Part shown: positions 34,503 to 43,702 of the stretch, piece by piece
How the letters are laid out: each line of letters opens with the position of its first letter
How positions within the stretch are numbered: the stretch's first letter is position 1
Origin: ELB16-189 sp018266435
GTDB taxonomy: Bacteria; Bacteroidota; Bacteroidia; Cytophagales; Cyclobacteriaceae
Length of the DNA: 64,000 bases
Assembly: GCA_030123525.1 (NCBI GenBank)
Contig: CP126125.1
Coordinates: 2,790,001-2,854,000 of the forward strand
Direction: 5' to 3'
The notes under the pieces: generated by a model
What the model was told of the DNA's origin: nothing
The model's database searches: none
The model's input: the letters and a program-made list of their open reading frames with translations, nothing else
Translations under genes and position numbers: made by a program

Positions 34503-36998
34503 GTGGCAGAAAACACCGGAGACTCCCTCGAAAGACAGAGCATAATTCCCATCAATATTGAAGACGAAATGCGTGGCGCATACATCGATTATTCGATGTC
34601 GGTCATCATTTCGCGAGCACTCCCAGATGTGCGTGATGGCCTCAAGCCCGTGCACAGGCGCGTGCTTTACGGCATGCTCGAACTGGGCGTGAACTACAAC
34701 CGGCCTTACAAAAAATCAGCCCGTATTGTGGGTGATGTAATGGGTAAGTACCATCCGCATGGCGATGCGTCCATTTATGACACCATGGTGCGCATGGCGC
34801 AGGAGTGGAGCATGCGCTATATGCTGGTGGATGGCCAGGGAAATTTTGGTTCCGTGGATGGCGACCCGCCCGCAGCCATGCGTTACACCGAAGCGCGCTT
34901 GCGCAGGATTGCCGAAGAACTGCTGGCCGACATCAACAAAAATACCGTTGATTTTCAACCCACATACGATGATCAAAATTCTGAGCCATCGGTGTTGCCG
35001 GCCAAAGTGCCCAATTTACTCATTAACGGGTCATCGGGTATAGCTGTGGGCATGGCTACCAACATGCCTCCGCACAACCTGAGCGAAGTGGTGGATGGAA
35101 TTATTGCCTACATCGACAACCGCGAGATTACCATCCCTGAATTAATGAAAATTGTGCTGGGACCCGACTTCCCGACAGGAGGAATCATTTACGGGTATCA
35201 GGGAATTCAGGAAGCATTTCTTACCGGACGCGGAAAAATAACCGTTCGCGCCAAAGCAGAAATTGTAACGGGTGCCAACGGCAAAGAACAAATTATTGCC
35301 ACTGAAATACCGTACCAGGTAAACAAAGCGCAGATGATTGAGCGCACAGCCGTTCTTATCAACGAAAAGAAAATTGAAGGCATCAGCGACATACGCGATG
35401 AATCAGACCGCGAAGGGTTTCGGGTGGTATATGATCTGCGCAAAGACGCCATACCTAATATTGTTCTCAACAACCTGTTTAAATACACTCAGCTGCAGTC
35501 TTCATTTGGTGTAAACAATGTGGCGCTCGTGAAGGGACGCCCACAAACACTGAACCTGAAAGATTTGATTGTTCATTTTGTTGACCATCGCCACGAAGTG
35601 GTGGTACGAAGAACCAAGTTTGAATTGGACGAAGCCGAGAAGCGTGCACATATTCTGGAAGGGTATCTCATTGCACTTGATCATTTGGATGAAGTGATAG
35701 CGTTGATCAGAAATTCAAAAGACCCTGAAGTAGCGAAAATTGGATTGATGGAAAATTTCAAGCTTTCAGAAATTCAAGCCAAGGCTATTCTCGAAATGCG
35801 TTTGCAGCGGTTGACGGGATTGGAGCGAGAGAAAATTCAAAACGAATACAAAGAGGTAATGGAACTCATCGCCCGCCTGAAAGAAATTTTAGGAAGCGAA
35901 ACCGTGCGCATGGATATCATCAAAGGCGAACTGACTGAAATGAAAGAACGCTACGGTGATGAGCGCAGAACACAGATTGTACACAGCGAAGAAGACATTA
36001 CGGTGGAAGACATGATTCCTAATGAAGAAATGGTAATTACCATTTCTAACCAGGGATATGTGAAGCGCACCTCGCTTTCCGAATACCGCACACAAGGCAG
36101 AGGAGGAATTGGATCAAAAGCAGCAGCTACTAAAGAAGATGACTTTACCGAGCATTTGTTTGTGGCAAAAGCACATAACTACCTGCTGATCTTTACCGAA
36201 TTTGGAAAAGTGTACTGGAAAAAAGCATACGAAATTCCGGAAGGCAATAAAACATCAAAGGGCCGCGCGATACAAAACCTATTAAACATTGAACCGGGCG
36301 ATAATGTACGGGCTGTGCTTAACTTAATAACACTGGAAGATCAGGATTACCTCAATAATACGTTTGTCATCTTGTGCACAGAAAAGGGGATCATCAAGAA
36401 GACTTCGCTCGAAGCGTACTCACGTCCGCGTGCCAATGGCATCACAGCCATCACGGTGCATGAAGGAGATCGCCTGCTCGATGCCGCCCTCACCAACGGA
36501 AAGAACCACATCATCATTGCCAAGAGCGAAGGCAAAGCCGTTCATTTTGATGAAAGCGATGTGCGCCCTATGGGCCGCACGGCAGCTGGAGTGAAAGGTG
36601 CTACGTTGGAAAATGCCGAAGACCGCGTGATCGGTATGGTGTGTATTTCGCGTGAAGATGCCAATTTGTTGGTAGTCTCAGAAAAAGGGTATGGCAAACG
36701 CTCTGACATTGGCGATTACCGCATTACCCGCAGGGGAGGAAAAGGTGTGAAGACTATCAACGTGACCGAAAAAACCGGCAAGCTTGTTGCTATCAAAGAA
36801 GTGGTGGATAATGACGACCTGATGATTATTAATAAATCGGGAATCAGCATTCGCATCAGCGTAGAAGAGCTTCGTGTGATGGGCCGGGCTACACAAGGTG
36901 TGCGGCTGATCAAACTCAACGAAGACGATGCGATTTCATCGGTTGAAAAAATTCAAAAGATAGAAGAAGACAATAGTACACCCGAAGAAAATGTTTAA
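34503..36998 (+). CDS. gyrA: DNA gyrase subunit A
   Basis: The 831-residue product is the breakage-reunion subunit of gyrase. The N-terminal winged-helix and tower domains are typical. The catalytic tyrosine is Tyr128 in AAMRYTEARL. The quinolone-resistance region reads HGDASIYD, with Ala89 where E. coli has Ser83 and Asp93 at the Asp87 position. The C-terminal propeller has QGRGGIG at the usual GyrA-box position instead of QRRGGKG, and a second RRGGKG later in the propeller. Length and the presence of the loop-rich propeller favour GyrA over ParC, but ParC cannot be fully excluded. The start is GTG at 34503; no in-frame ATG lies close upstream. The protein ends in an acidic tail. Confidence 0.93.
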   Translation: MAENTGDSLERQSIIPINIEDEMRGAYIDYSMSVIISRALPDVRDGLKPVHRRVLYGMLELGVNYNRPYKKSARIVGDVMGKYHPHGDASIYDTMVRMAQEWSMRYMLVDGQGNFGSVDGDPPAAMRYTEARLRRIAEELLADINKNTVDFQPTYDDQNSEPSVLPAKVPNLLINGSSGIAVGMATNMPPHNLSEVVDGIIAYIDNREITIPELMKIVLGPDFPTGGIIYGYQGIQEAFLTGRGKITVRAKAEIVTGANGKEQIIATEIPYQVNKAQMIERTAVLINEKKIEGISDIRDESDREGFRVVYDLRKDAIPNIVLNNLFKYTQLQSSFGVNNVALVKGRPQTLNLKDLIVHFVDHRHEVVVRRTKFELDEAEKRAHILEGYLIALDHLDEVIALIRNSKDPEVAKIGLMENFKLSEIQAKAILEMRLQRLTGLEREKIQNEYKEVMELIARLKEILGSETVRMDIIKGELTEMKERYGDERRTQIVHSEEDITVEDMIPNEEMVITISNQGYVKRTSLSEYRTQGRGGIGSKAAATKEDDFTEHLFVAKAHNYLLIFTEFGKVYWKKAYEIPEGNKTSKGRAIQNLLNIEPGDNVRAVLNLITLEDQDYLNNTFVILCTEKGIIKKTSLEAYSRPRANGITAITVHEGDRLLDAALTNGKNHIIIAKSEGKAVHFDESDVRPMGRTAAGVKGATLENAEDRVIGMVCISREDANLLVVSEKGYGKRSDIGDYRITRRGGKGVKTINVTEKTGKLVAIKEVVDNDDLMIINKSGISIRISVEELRVMGRATQGVRLIKLNEDDAISSVEKIQKIEEDNSTPEENV

Positions 36999-37034
36999 CT
37001 TTAATTATCTAAATCAACTCGTAAATTTTGATCT

Positions 37035-38336
37035 ATGAAAAGAATACTCTTAGCAATTTTTATCCCGGCTTCTTTATTTGCACAAAAAGAAATAAAGCCA
37101 AGCGTAAACAAAGCCGAGGCAGCACTCCAAAAATTTAAACTAGATGAAGCAAAGAGCATCATCGATGCCACCGTGGCCAATCATGATTTTATGGTTGATA
37201 AGAAAGGAAACCCCTCAAAGAATGCAGCTAAAGCCTGGTATTTAAAGGGGTTGATCTATGCTGCGATTGACACGACAAAGAACCAGCAATTTAAATCACT
37301 GGAAGCTAATCCGTTTCCCATTGCACAAGAAGCTTTTACTAAGTCAGAAGAAATTGATAAAGGAAAAAATGAAAGTTTAGTAAACAGCGTATTTCCAGGC
37401 ACTCAACTACCCGTGCCTATGACTAAATTACAAGTAGCCCAGACTTTTGCTCAGGCTTTTCTTGGTCGTGGCTATAACACGTACTCCAAAGACAAAGACT
37501 ACAAAAAAGCATTTGTTGATATTGAGAAGGTGATTTTTTTCTTGCCCAAAGACACTTCACAATTAATGAATGCCGGAGTATATTTTGCCCCCGCGGCTGA
37601 AGAGTTCGACAAGGCCATTGATTACATCGCAAGGTACCATGCCGGTGGGGGTAAAAACCCCGACTCATGGGTTCAACTTTTCTCCATTTATGCTAAACGG
37701 GCTGATGCCGTCCGTGCAAAGTACAAAGGAAACAAAGATGTTTCAGTTGTATTGAAAGATCAAGAGTACACGAAAAATATAGACTTGGCGCTGGCTGCTG
37801 CCAAAGTACTGACTACGAACTATCCTACCAATGTAGATTATATTAATCTGGAGTATAACATCTATACTTCTACCAATCGGTTTGATGAAGCAAAAGAGTT
37901 GATGCAAAAAAAAGCAAACCTTGACCCTAAAGATGCCGAATCCCGTTATAAAATCGGTTTAATTTGTGCTCACCAAAAAAATGATGAGTGTGCCAAACAC
38001 TGGATGGAAGAAGCACTGAAGGCAGACCCTCAATATTTTGACGCAGCCATTGATTTAGCCCGATATAGTTTAGATGCTGTGCAAAAAGTAAAACACGAAA
38101 GAAACGACACGAAAGATGCAAAAAAACGTCTTGAACTATTTCAATTGATCCGCACTAAACTGGAAGATGCGCAGTCGTATTGGGAGCGGTGTGTGGTCAT
38201 TGATCCTAAGAGTCAAGACGCATGTGATGGATTGAAAACAGTTTATTATGATTTAGCTGCTTACGATGAAAAATACGAAGTCAAAATAAAAGAATTGAAA
38301 GAAAAGATGAAGGCCAACGGTCTGGAAGTAGATTGA
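37035..38336 (+). CDS. Exported tetratricopeptide-repeat protein
   Basis: The 433-residue product has a signal peptide (MKRILLAIFIPASLFAQ) and helical TPR-like repeats throughout. The clearest lies at about 285-345 (NLDPKDAESRYKIGLICAHQ then WMEEALKADPQYFDAAIDLA). It is rich in Lys and has no enzymatic motif. The role is probably as a protein-interaction scaffold in the periplasm. It lies 36 bases after gyrA, so read-through is possible although function is unrelated. A strong terminator follows, ending this transcription unit. The partner is unknown. Confidence 0.82.
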   Translation: MKRILLAIFIPASLFAQKEIKPSVNKAEAALQKFKLDEAKSIIDATVANHDFMVDKKGNPSKNAAKAWYLKGLIYAAIDTTKNQQFKSLEANPFPIAQEAFTKSEEIDKGKNESLVNSVFPGTQLPVPMTKLQVAQTFAQAFLGRGYNTYSKDKDYKKAFVDIEKVIFFLPKDTSQLMNAGVYFAPAAEEFDKAIDYIARYHAGGGKNPDSWVQLFSIYAKRADAVRAKYKGNKDVSVVLKDQEYTKNIDLALAAAKVLTTNYPTNVDYINLEYNIYTSTNRFDEAKELMQKKANLDPKDAESRYKIGLICAHQKNDECAKHWMEEALKADPQYFDAAIDLARYSLDAVQKVKHERNDTKDAKKRLELFQLIRTKLEDAQSYWERCVVIDPKSQDACDGLKTVYYDLAAYDEKYEVKIKELKEKMKANGLEVD

Positions 38337-38356
38337 TCAAATAATAAAAATATCGT

Positions 38357-38386
38357 AAAGGCCATCGACCCGATGGCCTTTTTTTT
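38357..38386 (+). terminator. Strong rho-independent terminator
   Basis: AAAGGCCATCG (38357-38367) and CGATGGCCTTT (38371-38381) form a perfect eleven-pair stem with a three-base loop, ending in a T run to 38386. It separates the TPR gene from the deacetylase gene, whose ATG follows seven bases later. Confidence 0.93.
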
Positions 38387-38392
38387 AATGCC

Positions 38393-39199
38393 ATGAGCAA
38401 GCTATTAATTATTTTTTTGGTAACGGTCGGTTGGTTGTCAACCTTTTGCCAAACGGTTAATATTAAAAAAGAGAAATTAGACCCTGGTTACATTCAACTG
38501 AAAAAACAATTGGTTGAAAAATATAAAAACGTAAAGGCGGGCAGATTCAGCGATGATTTGCCGGGGATCAGGCATACACTTGGCACCACTCAAAAAAAAA
38601 TAGCACTCACGTTTGATGCTTGCGGAGGAACTAAAGGCAGCGGGTATGATGCAGACCTAATTGCTTTTTTGGTTAAAGAAAAAATACCGGCCACTCTTTT
38701 TGTTACCGGTTCGTGGATAAAAAAAAATCCATCCATATTTATGGAGCTTTGTCGCGAGCCCTTGTTTGAAATTGAAAACCACGGATTAACACACCATCCT
38801 TGTACGGTGGTAAGCGAAAGTAAGTACGGCATTGCCGGAACCGGCAGCGTTGAGGCAAGCATTGATGAAATTGAACTTAATGCCAGACTGATTGAATTTT
38901 ATACACACCGAAAGCCTGTGTATTACCGACCGGCAACAGCCTATACCGATGAAGCCTGTGTGTTGTTGGCTAATGATCTTAAGCATGAAATTGCAGGCTA
39001 TTCTGTACTGTCGGGTGATGCCGTGGCAAATACTAACCAAGATGTGATCAAAAACAATATTTTAAAAAAAGTTAAGCCGGGTGCAATCGTTATTCTACAC
39101 ATGAACCACCCGGCCTGGAATACATTTGAGGCCCTGCAACTCTGCATTCCTGAACTCCGAAAAAGAGGTTATGAATTTGTACGGCTGCATGCGAACTAA
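38393..39199 (+). CDS. Polysaccharide deacetylase family protein, variant metal motif
   Basis: The 268-residue product has an N-terminal signal peptide (about residues 1-20) and a NodB-type deacetylase barrel. Motif 1 reads TFDACGG: the catalytic-base Asp75 is kept, but the usual second Asp, a metal ligand, is Ala76. Motif 2 is intact (His130 and His134 in NHGLTHHP). Later motifs include YYRPATAYTDE and IVILHMNHP. Known members remove N-acetyl groups from peptidoglycan or chitin-type sugars in the envelope. The altered motif 1 is known to me from a subset of the family, but its activity is uncertain. Because a strong terminator precedes it by a few bases, it needs its own promoter, which must overlap that terminator or lie upstream. 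Confidence 0.82.
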   Translation: MSKLLIIFLVTVGWLSTFCQTVNIKKEKLDPGYIQLKKQLVEKYKNVKAGRFSDDLPGIRHTLGTTQKKIALTFDACGGTKGSGYDADLIAFLVKEKIPATLFVTGSWIKKNPSIFMELCREPLFEIENHGLTHHPCTVVSESKYGIAGTGSVEASIDEIELNARLIEFYTHRKPVYYRPATAYTDEACVLLANDLKHEIAGYSVLSGDAVANTNQDVIKNNILKKVKPGAIVILHMNHPAWNTFEALQLCIPELRKRGYEFVRLHAN

Positions 39200-39252
39200 A
39201 CCTTGTTGCATTTTATTTTGACAAACCGGTTTATTTGAAAGTATATTTCGGA

Positions 39253-42200
39253 ATGAAGCGCTTATTGAAATGGCTTTTGATCGCCTTCACTGGTTTAGTA
39301 ATACTGGTTGTGGCGGCTGCCTTATTCTTGCCCCGCGTGTATCAAGACAATGTACGGGCAGATATTGAAAAAGAAATTAACCAAAAAGTCAATGCCACGG
39401 TTACATTTGATGAAGCAAGCCTTAAACTTTTTAAGCATTTCCCTAACCTCACGCTCACACTGGATAACCTGTGCATCGTTGGTAAGGACGAATTCAAATC
39501 AGATACGCTGACACATGCCAAAAACATTCAGTTAGAAATTAACTTGTGGAGTTTAATTGGCAAAAAAGAAGTAGAGATCAACAGCATTTACTTGGTTCAG
39601 CCTGAAATTAATGTATATGTATTAAAAAACGGAAAAACCAATTATGACATAGTAAAATATGCCCCGGTCGATTCTTCTGACACCCCCACAAAATCTTCAT
39701 CATTTCACGTGGCAGTAGATCAGTTTATTATTCGCCAAGGAATAATAAACTATGATAACCAGCAAAAAAATATTTTTGTAACGGTACACGACATTGAGCA
39801 CAAAGGGGGAGGAGATTTTAAAACAGATATTTTTGATTATGAAACAGAAACAACTATTCAGGAACTGTCACTGAGTATTGATAAAGTGCAGTATCTTTTT
39901 AAGAAAGCCATTTCCATAGATTTAATCATGGAGGTGAATTTGCCTGAAAGCAAATTCACCTTTAAAGAAAACGAAATTCGCATTAATCATTTTGCTTTTT
40001 CTGTGCAAGGTTTTTTTCAACGGGTCATCGATCACTACGCCATGAATATGAAATTTCAGGCACAAGAGACTTCATTCAAAAATATCTTGTCATTGGTGCC
40101 CGGTATTTACCTCAAAGATTTTGATAACCTGGAAACTAATGGCGACATGGGGTTTAACGGACGGTTAGATGGAGTATACTCTTCAACAGATAATGAGATG
40201 CCCGCGTTTCATGTTGATGTGAATGTAAAAAACGCTATGGTAAAAATCGACAGCCTGCCTGAAAGTTTTAATCACATTCAGTTTGAATTAACCCTAGATA
40301 ACAACGAGCGCATATTGGACAGCACAGTGATTGCGCTGAAAAATTTTCATGTTGAGTTAGGCAAGCACCCCATTCATGGAAACCTGAGCATGCAAGGAGT
40401 TCACAAACCTAAAATAAAAGCCAATATTTTTGCTGACGTAGAGTTGGCTTCGCTTGAACGATTTTACCCCGTGAAGGGTATTGATTTAAAAGGAAAAATC
40501 AACTTTGAATGGAATGCCCAGGGTGTGTTTGATTATAAAAATTCTCTTTTCCCCACATTTAACCTCAATCTGGCGCTGGCTAACGGATATTTTAAATACG
40601 ACAGTCTTCCCCGCCCGGTATCGAATATCAATTTTCATTTAAATGCCGAAAGCAAAGACGGAAAATTGAACAATACCATTATTGATTTTAAAAAAATTCA
40701 TGCTGAAGTCGATGATAACATCCTTCATGGATATGCACACCTGAAAGGCTATCCAAATTCCTACGTTGATGCTGACCTGGATGCCGATTTTGATCTGGAG
40801 GACTTAGAAAAAATCTATCCTGTAAAAGACTACGCCTTAAAAGGGCATTTTAATTTAGACTTGTTAGTCAAAGGTGTGTACAATCGCACTAATAAATTAT
40901 TTCCTTTTGTTGATACAAAAATAAAATTAACCGATGGTTCAGTTCGATACAACAAATATCCCTACCCCATTAAAAACATTCATTTTTTAGCTGAGATAAC
41001 AAGCAAAGGCGGAAACCTGTCGGAAGCCAAAGTAAACGTTAGTCGTATGACGTACACCTTGGAAGATCAACCCTTCGAAATTACCGGCAGTGTGGTGGAT
41101 CTGAATAATTACCAATATGCAGTGACGATTAACGGCAAGGCTGATTTATCTAAACTCAATCAGGTCATTCCCTTACAAGGAATGAAAATGGCCGGACTGA
41201 TTGATGCACAACTTAAAACCAGTGGCTTGGTGAGTGATTTAGAGAAAGGCAATTATACTAATGTTTCTTCGGCCGGCAGGATTAATTTTAAAGATATTAG
41301 CCTAAGCGGAACAGCTGTAAAAAGACCAATACTGATCAATGACGCAACACTTACGTTTACTCCTTCTAAAATTTTTCTTACCCGCTTTGATGGAAAATTA
41401 GGCAAGAGTAATGTCACGTTAAATGGAGAGGTTAGTAATTACATGGCATTTGCCACTCGTGCCAATGATTTGATAACGGCCGATCTGAAATTGCAATGTG
41501 ATACGCTCGATATCAATGAATGGATGCCACCCCCACAAACGGCTACAGGCAAGCCTGTATTGGGTACAGACACTACTCATTCTAAGGTTACAGCTGTAGA
41601 AATTCCTCGAAATATTCATTTCGTCTTTGATTCTCAAATTGATGCGCTTACATACGATGACCTCGAGGTTACCAAATTAGATGGCGAGATCACGATGAAA
41701 GATGGTGTGTTAAGTTTGCATGAAACGGGGTTTAATTCACTCAATGCTCAGTTTAATGTAAGTGGCGATTATGACACCCAAGACCCGGCTCACCCGCTTT
41801 TTGATTTTGATGTCGATGTTAAAGACCTTGACATTAACAAAGCGTATCGTAAAATATCGTTGATGCGTCAACTAGCTCCTTCTGCCGGTAAAGCCTCCGG
41901 AATCTTTTCCGTGGCCTACAAACTCAAAGGGGAATTGAATAAAAATATGCAACCCCAATTAGAAACACTAATAGGTGGAGGAGTGATACGCATTGCTGAT
42001 GCAAAAATTAAAGGAATGAAGTTATTTGAAGAGATTAGCAAAAGCGCAAAGAAAAAGGAAATCAATGATCCTCACCTAAAAGATTTCTCCATAGAAACCG
42101 AAATCAGGGATAGTAAAATCATTGTAAAACCCTTCTCGATGGAATTGGCCGGCTTTGATGCCGACATAGAAGGAGTCAACACCATGAATGGCATGATTGA

Positions 42201-42318
42201 CTATTTGGTGAAGGTAGAATTAGTACCCTTGACAAAAATCAAAATTCCCTTTCACGTTACCGGGCGATATGATAACCCCAAAGTAGCGCTGGGCAAAGGA
42301 CACAAACTGCCGTATTGA
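39253..42318 (+). CDS. AsmA-like large envelope protein
   Basis: The 1021-residue product begins with one membrane helix (about 8-28, LLIAFTGLVILVVAAALFLP), followed by the AsmA N-terminal pattern (INQKVNATVTFDEASLKLFKHFPNLTL is its core; only parts are diagnostic). The long beta-rich middle is expected to form an elongated groove like other AsmA/TamB/VPS13-type proteins that move lipids between membranes. A second AsmA-like block lies at about 850-1010 with GKASGIFSVAYKLKG and GMIDYLVKVELVPL. The ATG at 39253 is chosen over 39235 because it starts the signal anchor. It is convergent with the alanine dehydrogenase gene. Lipid transport or outer-membrane maintenance is inference from the family. 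Confidence 0.87.
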   Translation: MKRLLKWLLIAFTGLVILVVAAALFLPRVYQDNVRADIEKEINQKVNATVTFDEASLKLFKHFPNLTLTLDNLCIVGKDEFKSDTLTHAKNIQLEINLWSLIGKKEVEINSIYLVQPEINVYVLKNGKTNYDIVKYAPVDSSDTPTKSSSFHVAVDQFIIRQGIINYDNQQKNIFVTVHDIEHKGGGDFKTDIFDYETETTIQELSLSIDKVQYLFKKAISIDLIMEVNLPESKFTFKENEIRINHFAFSVQGFFQRVIDHYAMNMKFQAQETSFKNILSLVPGIYLKDFDNLETNGDMGFNGRLDGVYSSTDNEMPAFHVDVNVKNAMVKIDSLPESFNHIQFELTLDNNERILDSTVIALKNFHVELGKHPIHGNLSMQGVHKPKIKANIFADVELASLERFYPVKGIDLKGKINFEWNAQGVFDYKNSLFPTFNLNLALANGYFKYDSLPRPVSNINFHLNAESKDGKLNNTIIDFKKIHAEVDDNILHGYAHLKGYPNSYVDADLDADFDLEDLEKIYPVKDYALKGHFNLDLLVKGVYNRTNKLFPFVDTKIKLTDGSVRYNKYPYPIKNIHFLAEITSKGGNLSEAKVNVSRMTYTLEDQPFEITGSVVDLNNYQYAVTINGKADLSKLNQVIPLQGMKMAGLIDAQLKTSGLVSDLEKGNYTNVSSAGRINFKDISLSGTAVKRPILINDATLTFTPSKIFLTRFDGKLGKSNVTLNGEVSNYMAFATRANDLITADLKLQCDTLDINEWMPPPQTATGKPVLGTDTTHSKVTAVEIPRNIHFVFDSQIDALTYDDLEVTKLDGEITMKDGVLSLHETGFNSLNAQFNVSGDYDTQDPAHPLFDFDVDVKDLDINKAYRKISLMRQLAPSAGKASGIFSVAYKLKGELNKNMQPQLETLIGGGVIRIADAKIKGMKLFEEISKSAKKKEINDPHLKDFSIETEIRDSKIIVKPFSMELAGFDADIEGVNTMNGMIDYLVKVELVPLTKIKIPFHVTGRYDNPKVALGKGHKLPY

Positions 42319-42329
42319 GTTATCGATTG

Positions 42330-43445
42330 CTAACCCAAGAATTCTTTCACCTCTACAAAAGGTAAACTAAATGCATCGGCTACGGCTTTGTAAACTACTT
42401 TGCCGTTGATCACATTCAAACCTTTTTTCAGATCTGCATTTTCTGTACAAGCTTTTTTCCATCCTTGGTTGGCCAACTTCAGTGCATAGGGCAAGGTTGC
42501 ATTGGTCAAGGCCAATGTAGAAGTATAAGGCACAGCACCTGGCATATTGGCTACACAATAATGTACTACATCGTCTATGATGAAGGTGGGGTTTTCATGC
42601 GTGGTAGGCTTGCAGGTTTCAATACAGCCACCCTGGTCAACAGCTACATCCACCAGCACGGTGCCCGGGCGCATGGTCTTCAGCATGTCGCGGGTAATGA
42701 GTTTAGGGGCTTTAGCTCCCGGAATGAGCACTCCGCCAATAATCAAGTCAGATGTTTTTACCAACTCGCGCAACATGTAATCGTTGCTCACCATGGTATG
42801 CACATTTTTGGGCATGACATCATCTAAGTAGCGCAGGCGGTTGATGTTCACATCGGTAATGATTACATCTGCGCCTATGCCAGCCGCCATCTTTGCGGCA
42901 TTAGTGCCCACTACACCACCTCCTAAAATTAATACTTTGGCGGGCATCACACCGGGCACTCCGCCCAATAAAATACCACGGCCTTTGAGGGGTTTCTCTA
43001 AGTATTTGGCTCCTTCTTGAATGGACATGCGCCCGGCTACTTCGCTCATCGGCACCAGCAAGGGGAGACTCCCGTCTGTACGTTCTACGGTTTCATAAGC
43101 TAAACATACTGCACCGGTTTTAATCATGGCATGAGTCAATGGCTCATACGAAGCAAAATGAAAATAGGTAAATACGAGTTGATCTTTTTTGATAAGCGAG
43201 TATTCTTGTTCAATGGGCTCTTTCACCTTCATAATCATCTCTGCGATGTTGAAGATTTCTTCGGCTTTGGGAAGCATCCGTGCTCCGGCCTTGGTGTACT
43301 CTTCATCACTGAATCCGCTGCCTTCACCGGCCTTTGTCTGGATATAAACAGTATGTCCGCGCTTTACAAATTCTTGTGCTCCGGCTGGAGTTAAAGCTAC
43401 TCGGTTCTCATTGTTTTTTATTTCTTTGGGTACGCCAATAATCAT
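42330..43445 (-). CDS. ald: Alanine dehydrogenase
   Basis: The 371-residue product interconverts L-alanine and pyruvate with NAD in the cytoplasm. The N-terminal substrate domain starts IGVPKEIKNNENRVALTP. The catalytic His is in YFHFAS, and the Lys/Asp-bearing region TKAGEGSGFSDEEY is typical. The Rossmann motif is LILGGGVVGTNAAKMA. The end contains NVINGKVVYKAVA. Length and order match the alanine dehydrogenase family rather than the related transhydrogenase. A minus-strand TATATTTG box lies 28 bases before the start. It diverges from the first E1 gene. Confidence 0.96.
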   Translation of the reverse strand: MIIGVPKEIKNNENRVALTPAGAQEFVKRGHTVYIQTKAGEGSGFSDEEYTKAGARMLPKAEEIFNIAEMIMKVKEPIEQEYSLIKKDQLVFTYFHFASYEPLTHAMIKTGAVCLAYETVERTDGSLPLLVPMSEVAGRMSIQEGAKYLEKPLKGRGILLGGVPGVMPAKVLILGGGVVGTNAAKMAAGIGADVIITDVNINRLRYLDDVMPKNVHTMVSNDYMLRELVKTSDLIIGGVLIPGAKAPKLITRDMLKTMRPGTVLVDVAVDQGGCIETCKPTTHENPTFIIDDVVHYCVANMPGAVPYTSTLALTNATLPYALKLANQGWKKACTENADLKKGLNVINGKVVYKAVADAFSLPFVEVKEFLG

Positions 43446-43473
43446 AAACAGGGTGTTAAGTATTTTATTTGTA

Positions 43474-43481
43474 CAAATATA
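43474..43481 (-). promoter_or_regulatory. Possible -7 element of the ald promoter
   Basis: Read on the minus strand this is TATATTTG, an exact TAnnTTTG match, 28 bases before the ald ATG. No well-spaced TTTG -33 element was found, so confidence is moderate. Confidence 0.4.
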
Positions 43482-43536
43482 CTATGTAAAGAAATACGCT
43501 TAATCATTCGATTGCAAATACGTTTTTGTTTTTTCA

Positions 43537-43599
43537 TTGGTTGATTTTTTATTTAGTTCTCTATATTTTAATTCTAAAATATGTGATGAGATCAACCAA
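43537..43599. repeat. Nested inverted repeats in the ald/E1 divergent region
   Basis: An outer pair TTGGTTGAT (43537-43545) and ATCAACCAA (43591-43599) is perfect over nine bases. Inside it, ATATTTTA (43563-43570) and TAAAATAT (43575-43582) form a perfect eight-base repeat around ATTC. The arrangement lies between two divergent metabolic genes, about 105-165 bases before the E1 start. It could be a pair of operators or a stem-loop in a long leader. Confidence 0.5.
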
Positions 43600-43702
43600 A
43601 TATTTTGATAGGTAATGGCTTTTCGCAATAAAATTGGGTGATCGTTTTTATGCTTTGAACCCTCCTAACTTTTTACCTACTTTTACCGCTAATCCAGCCA
43701 GT

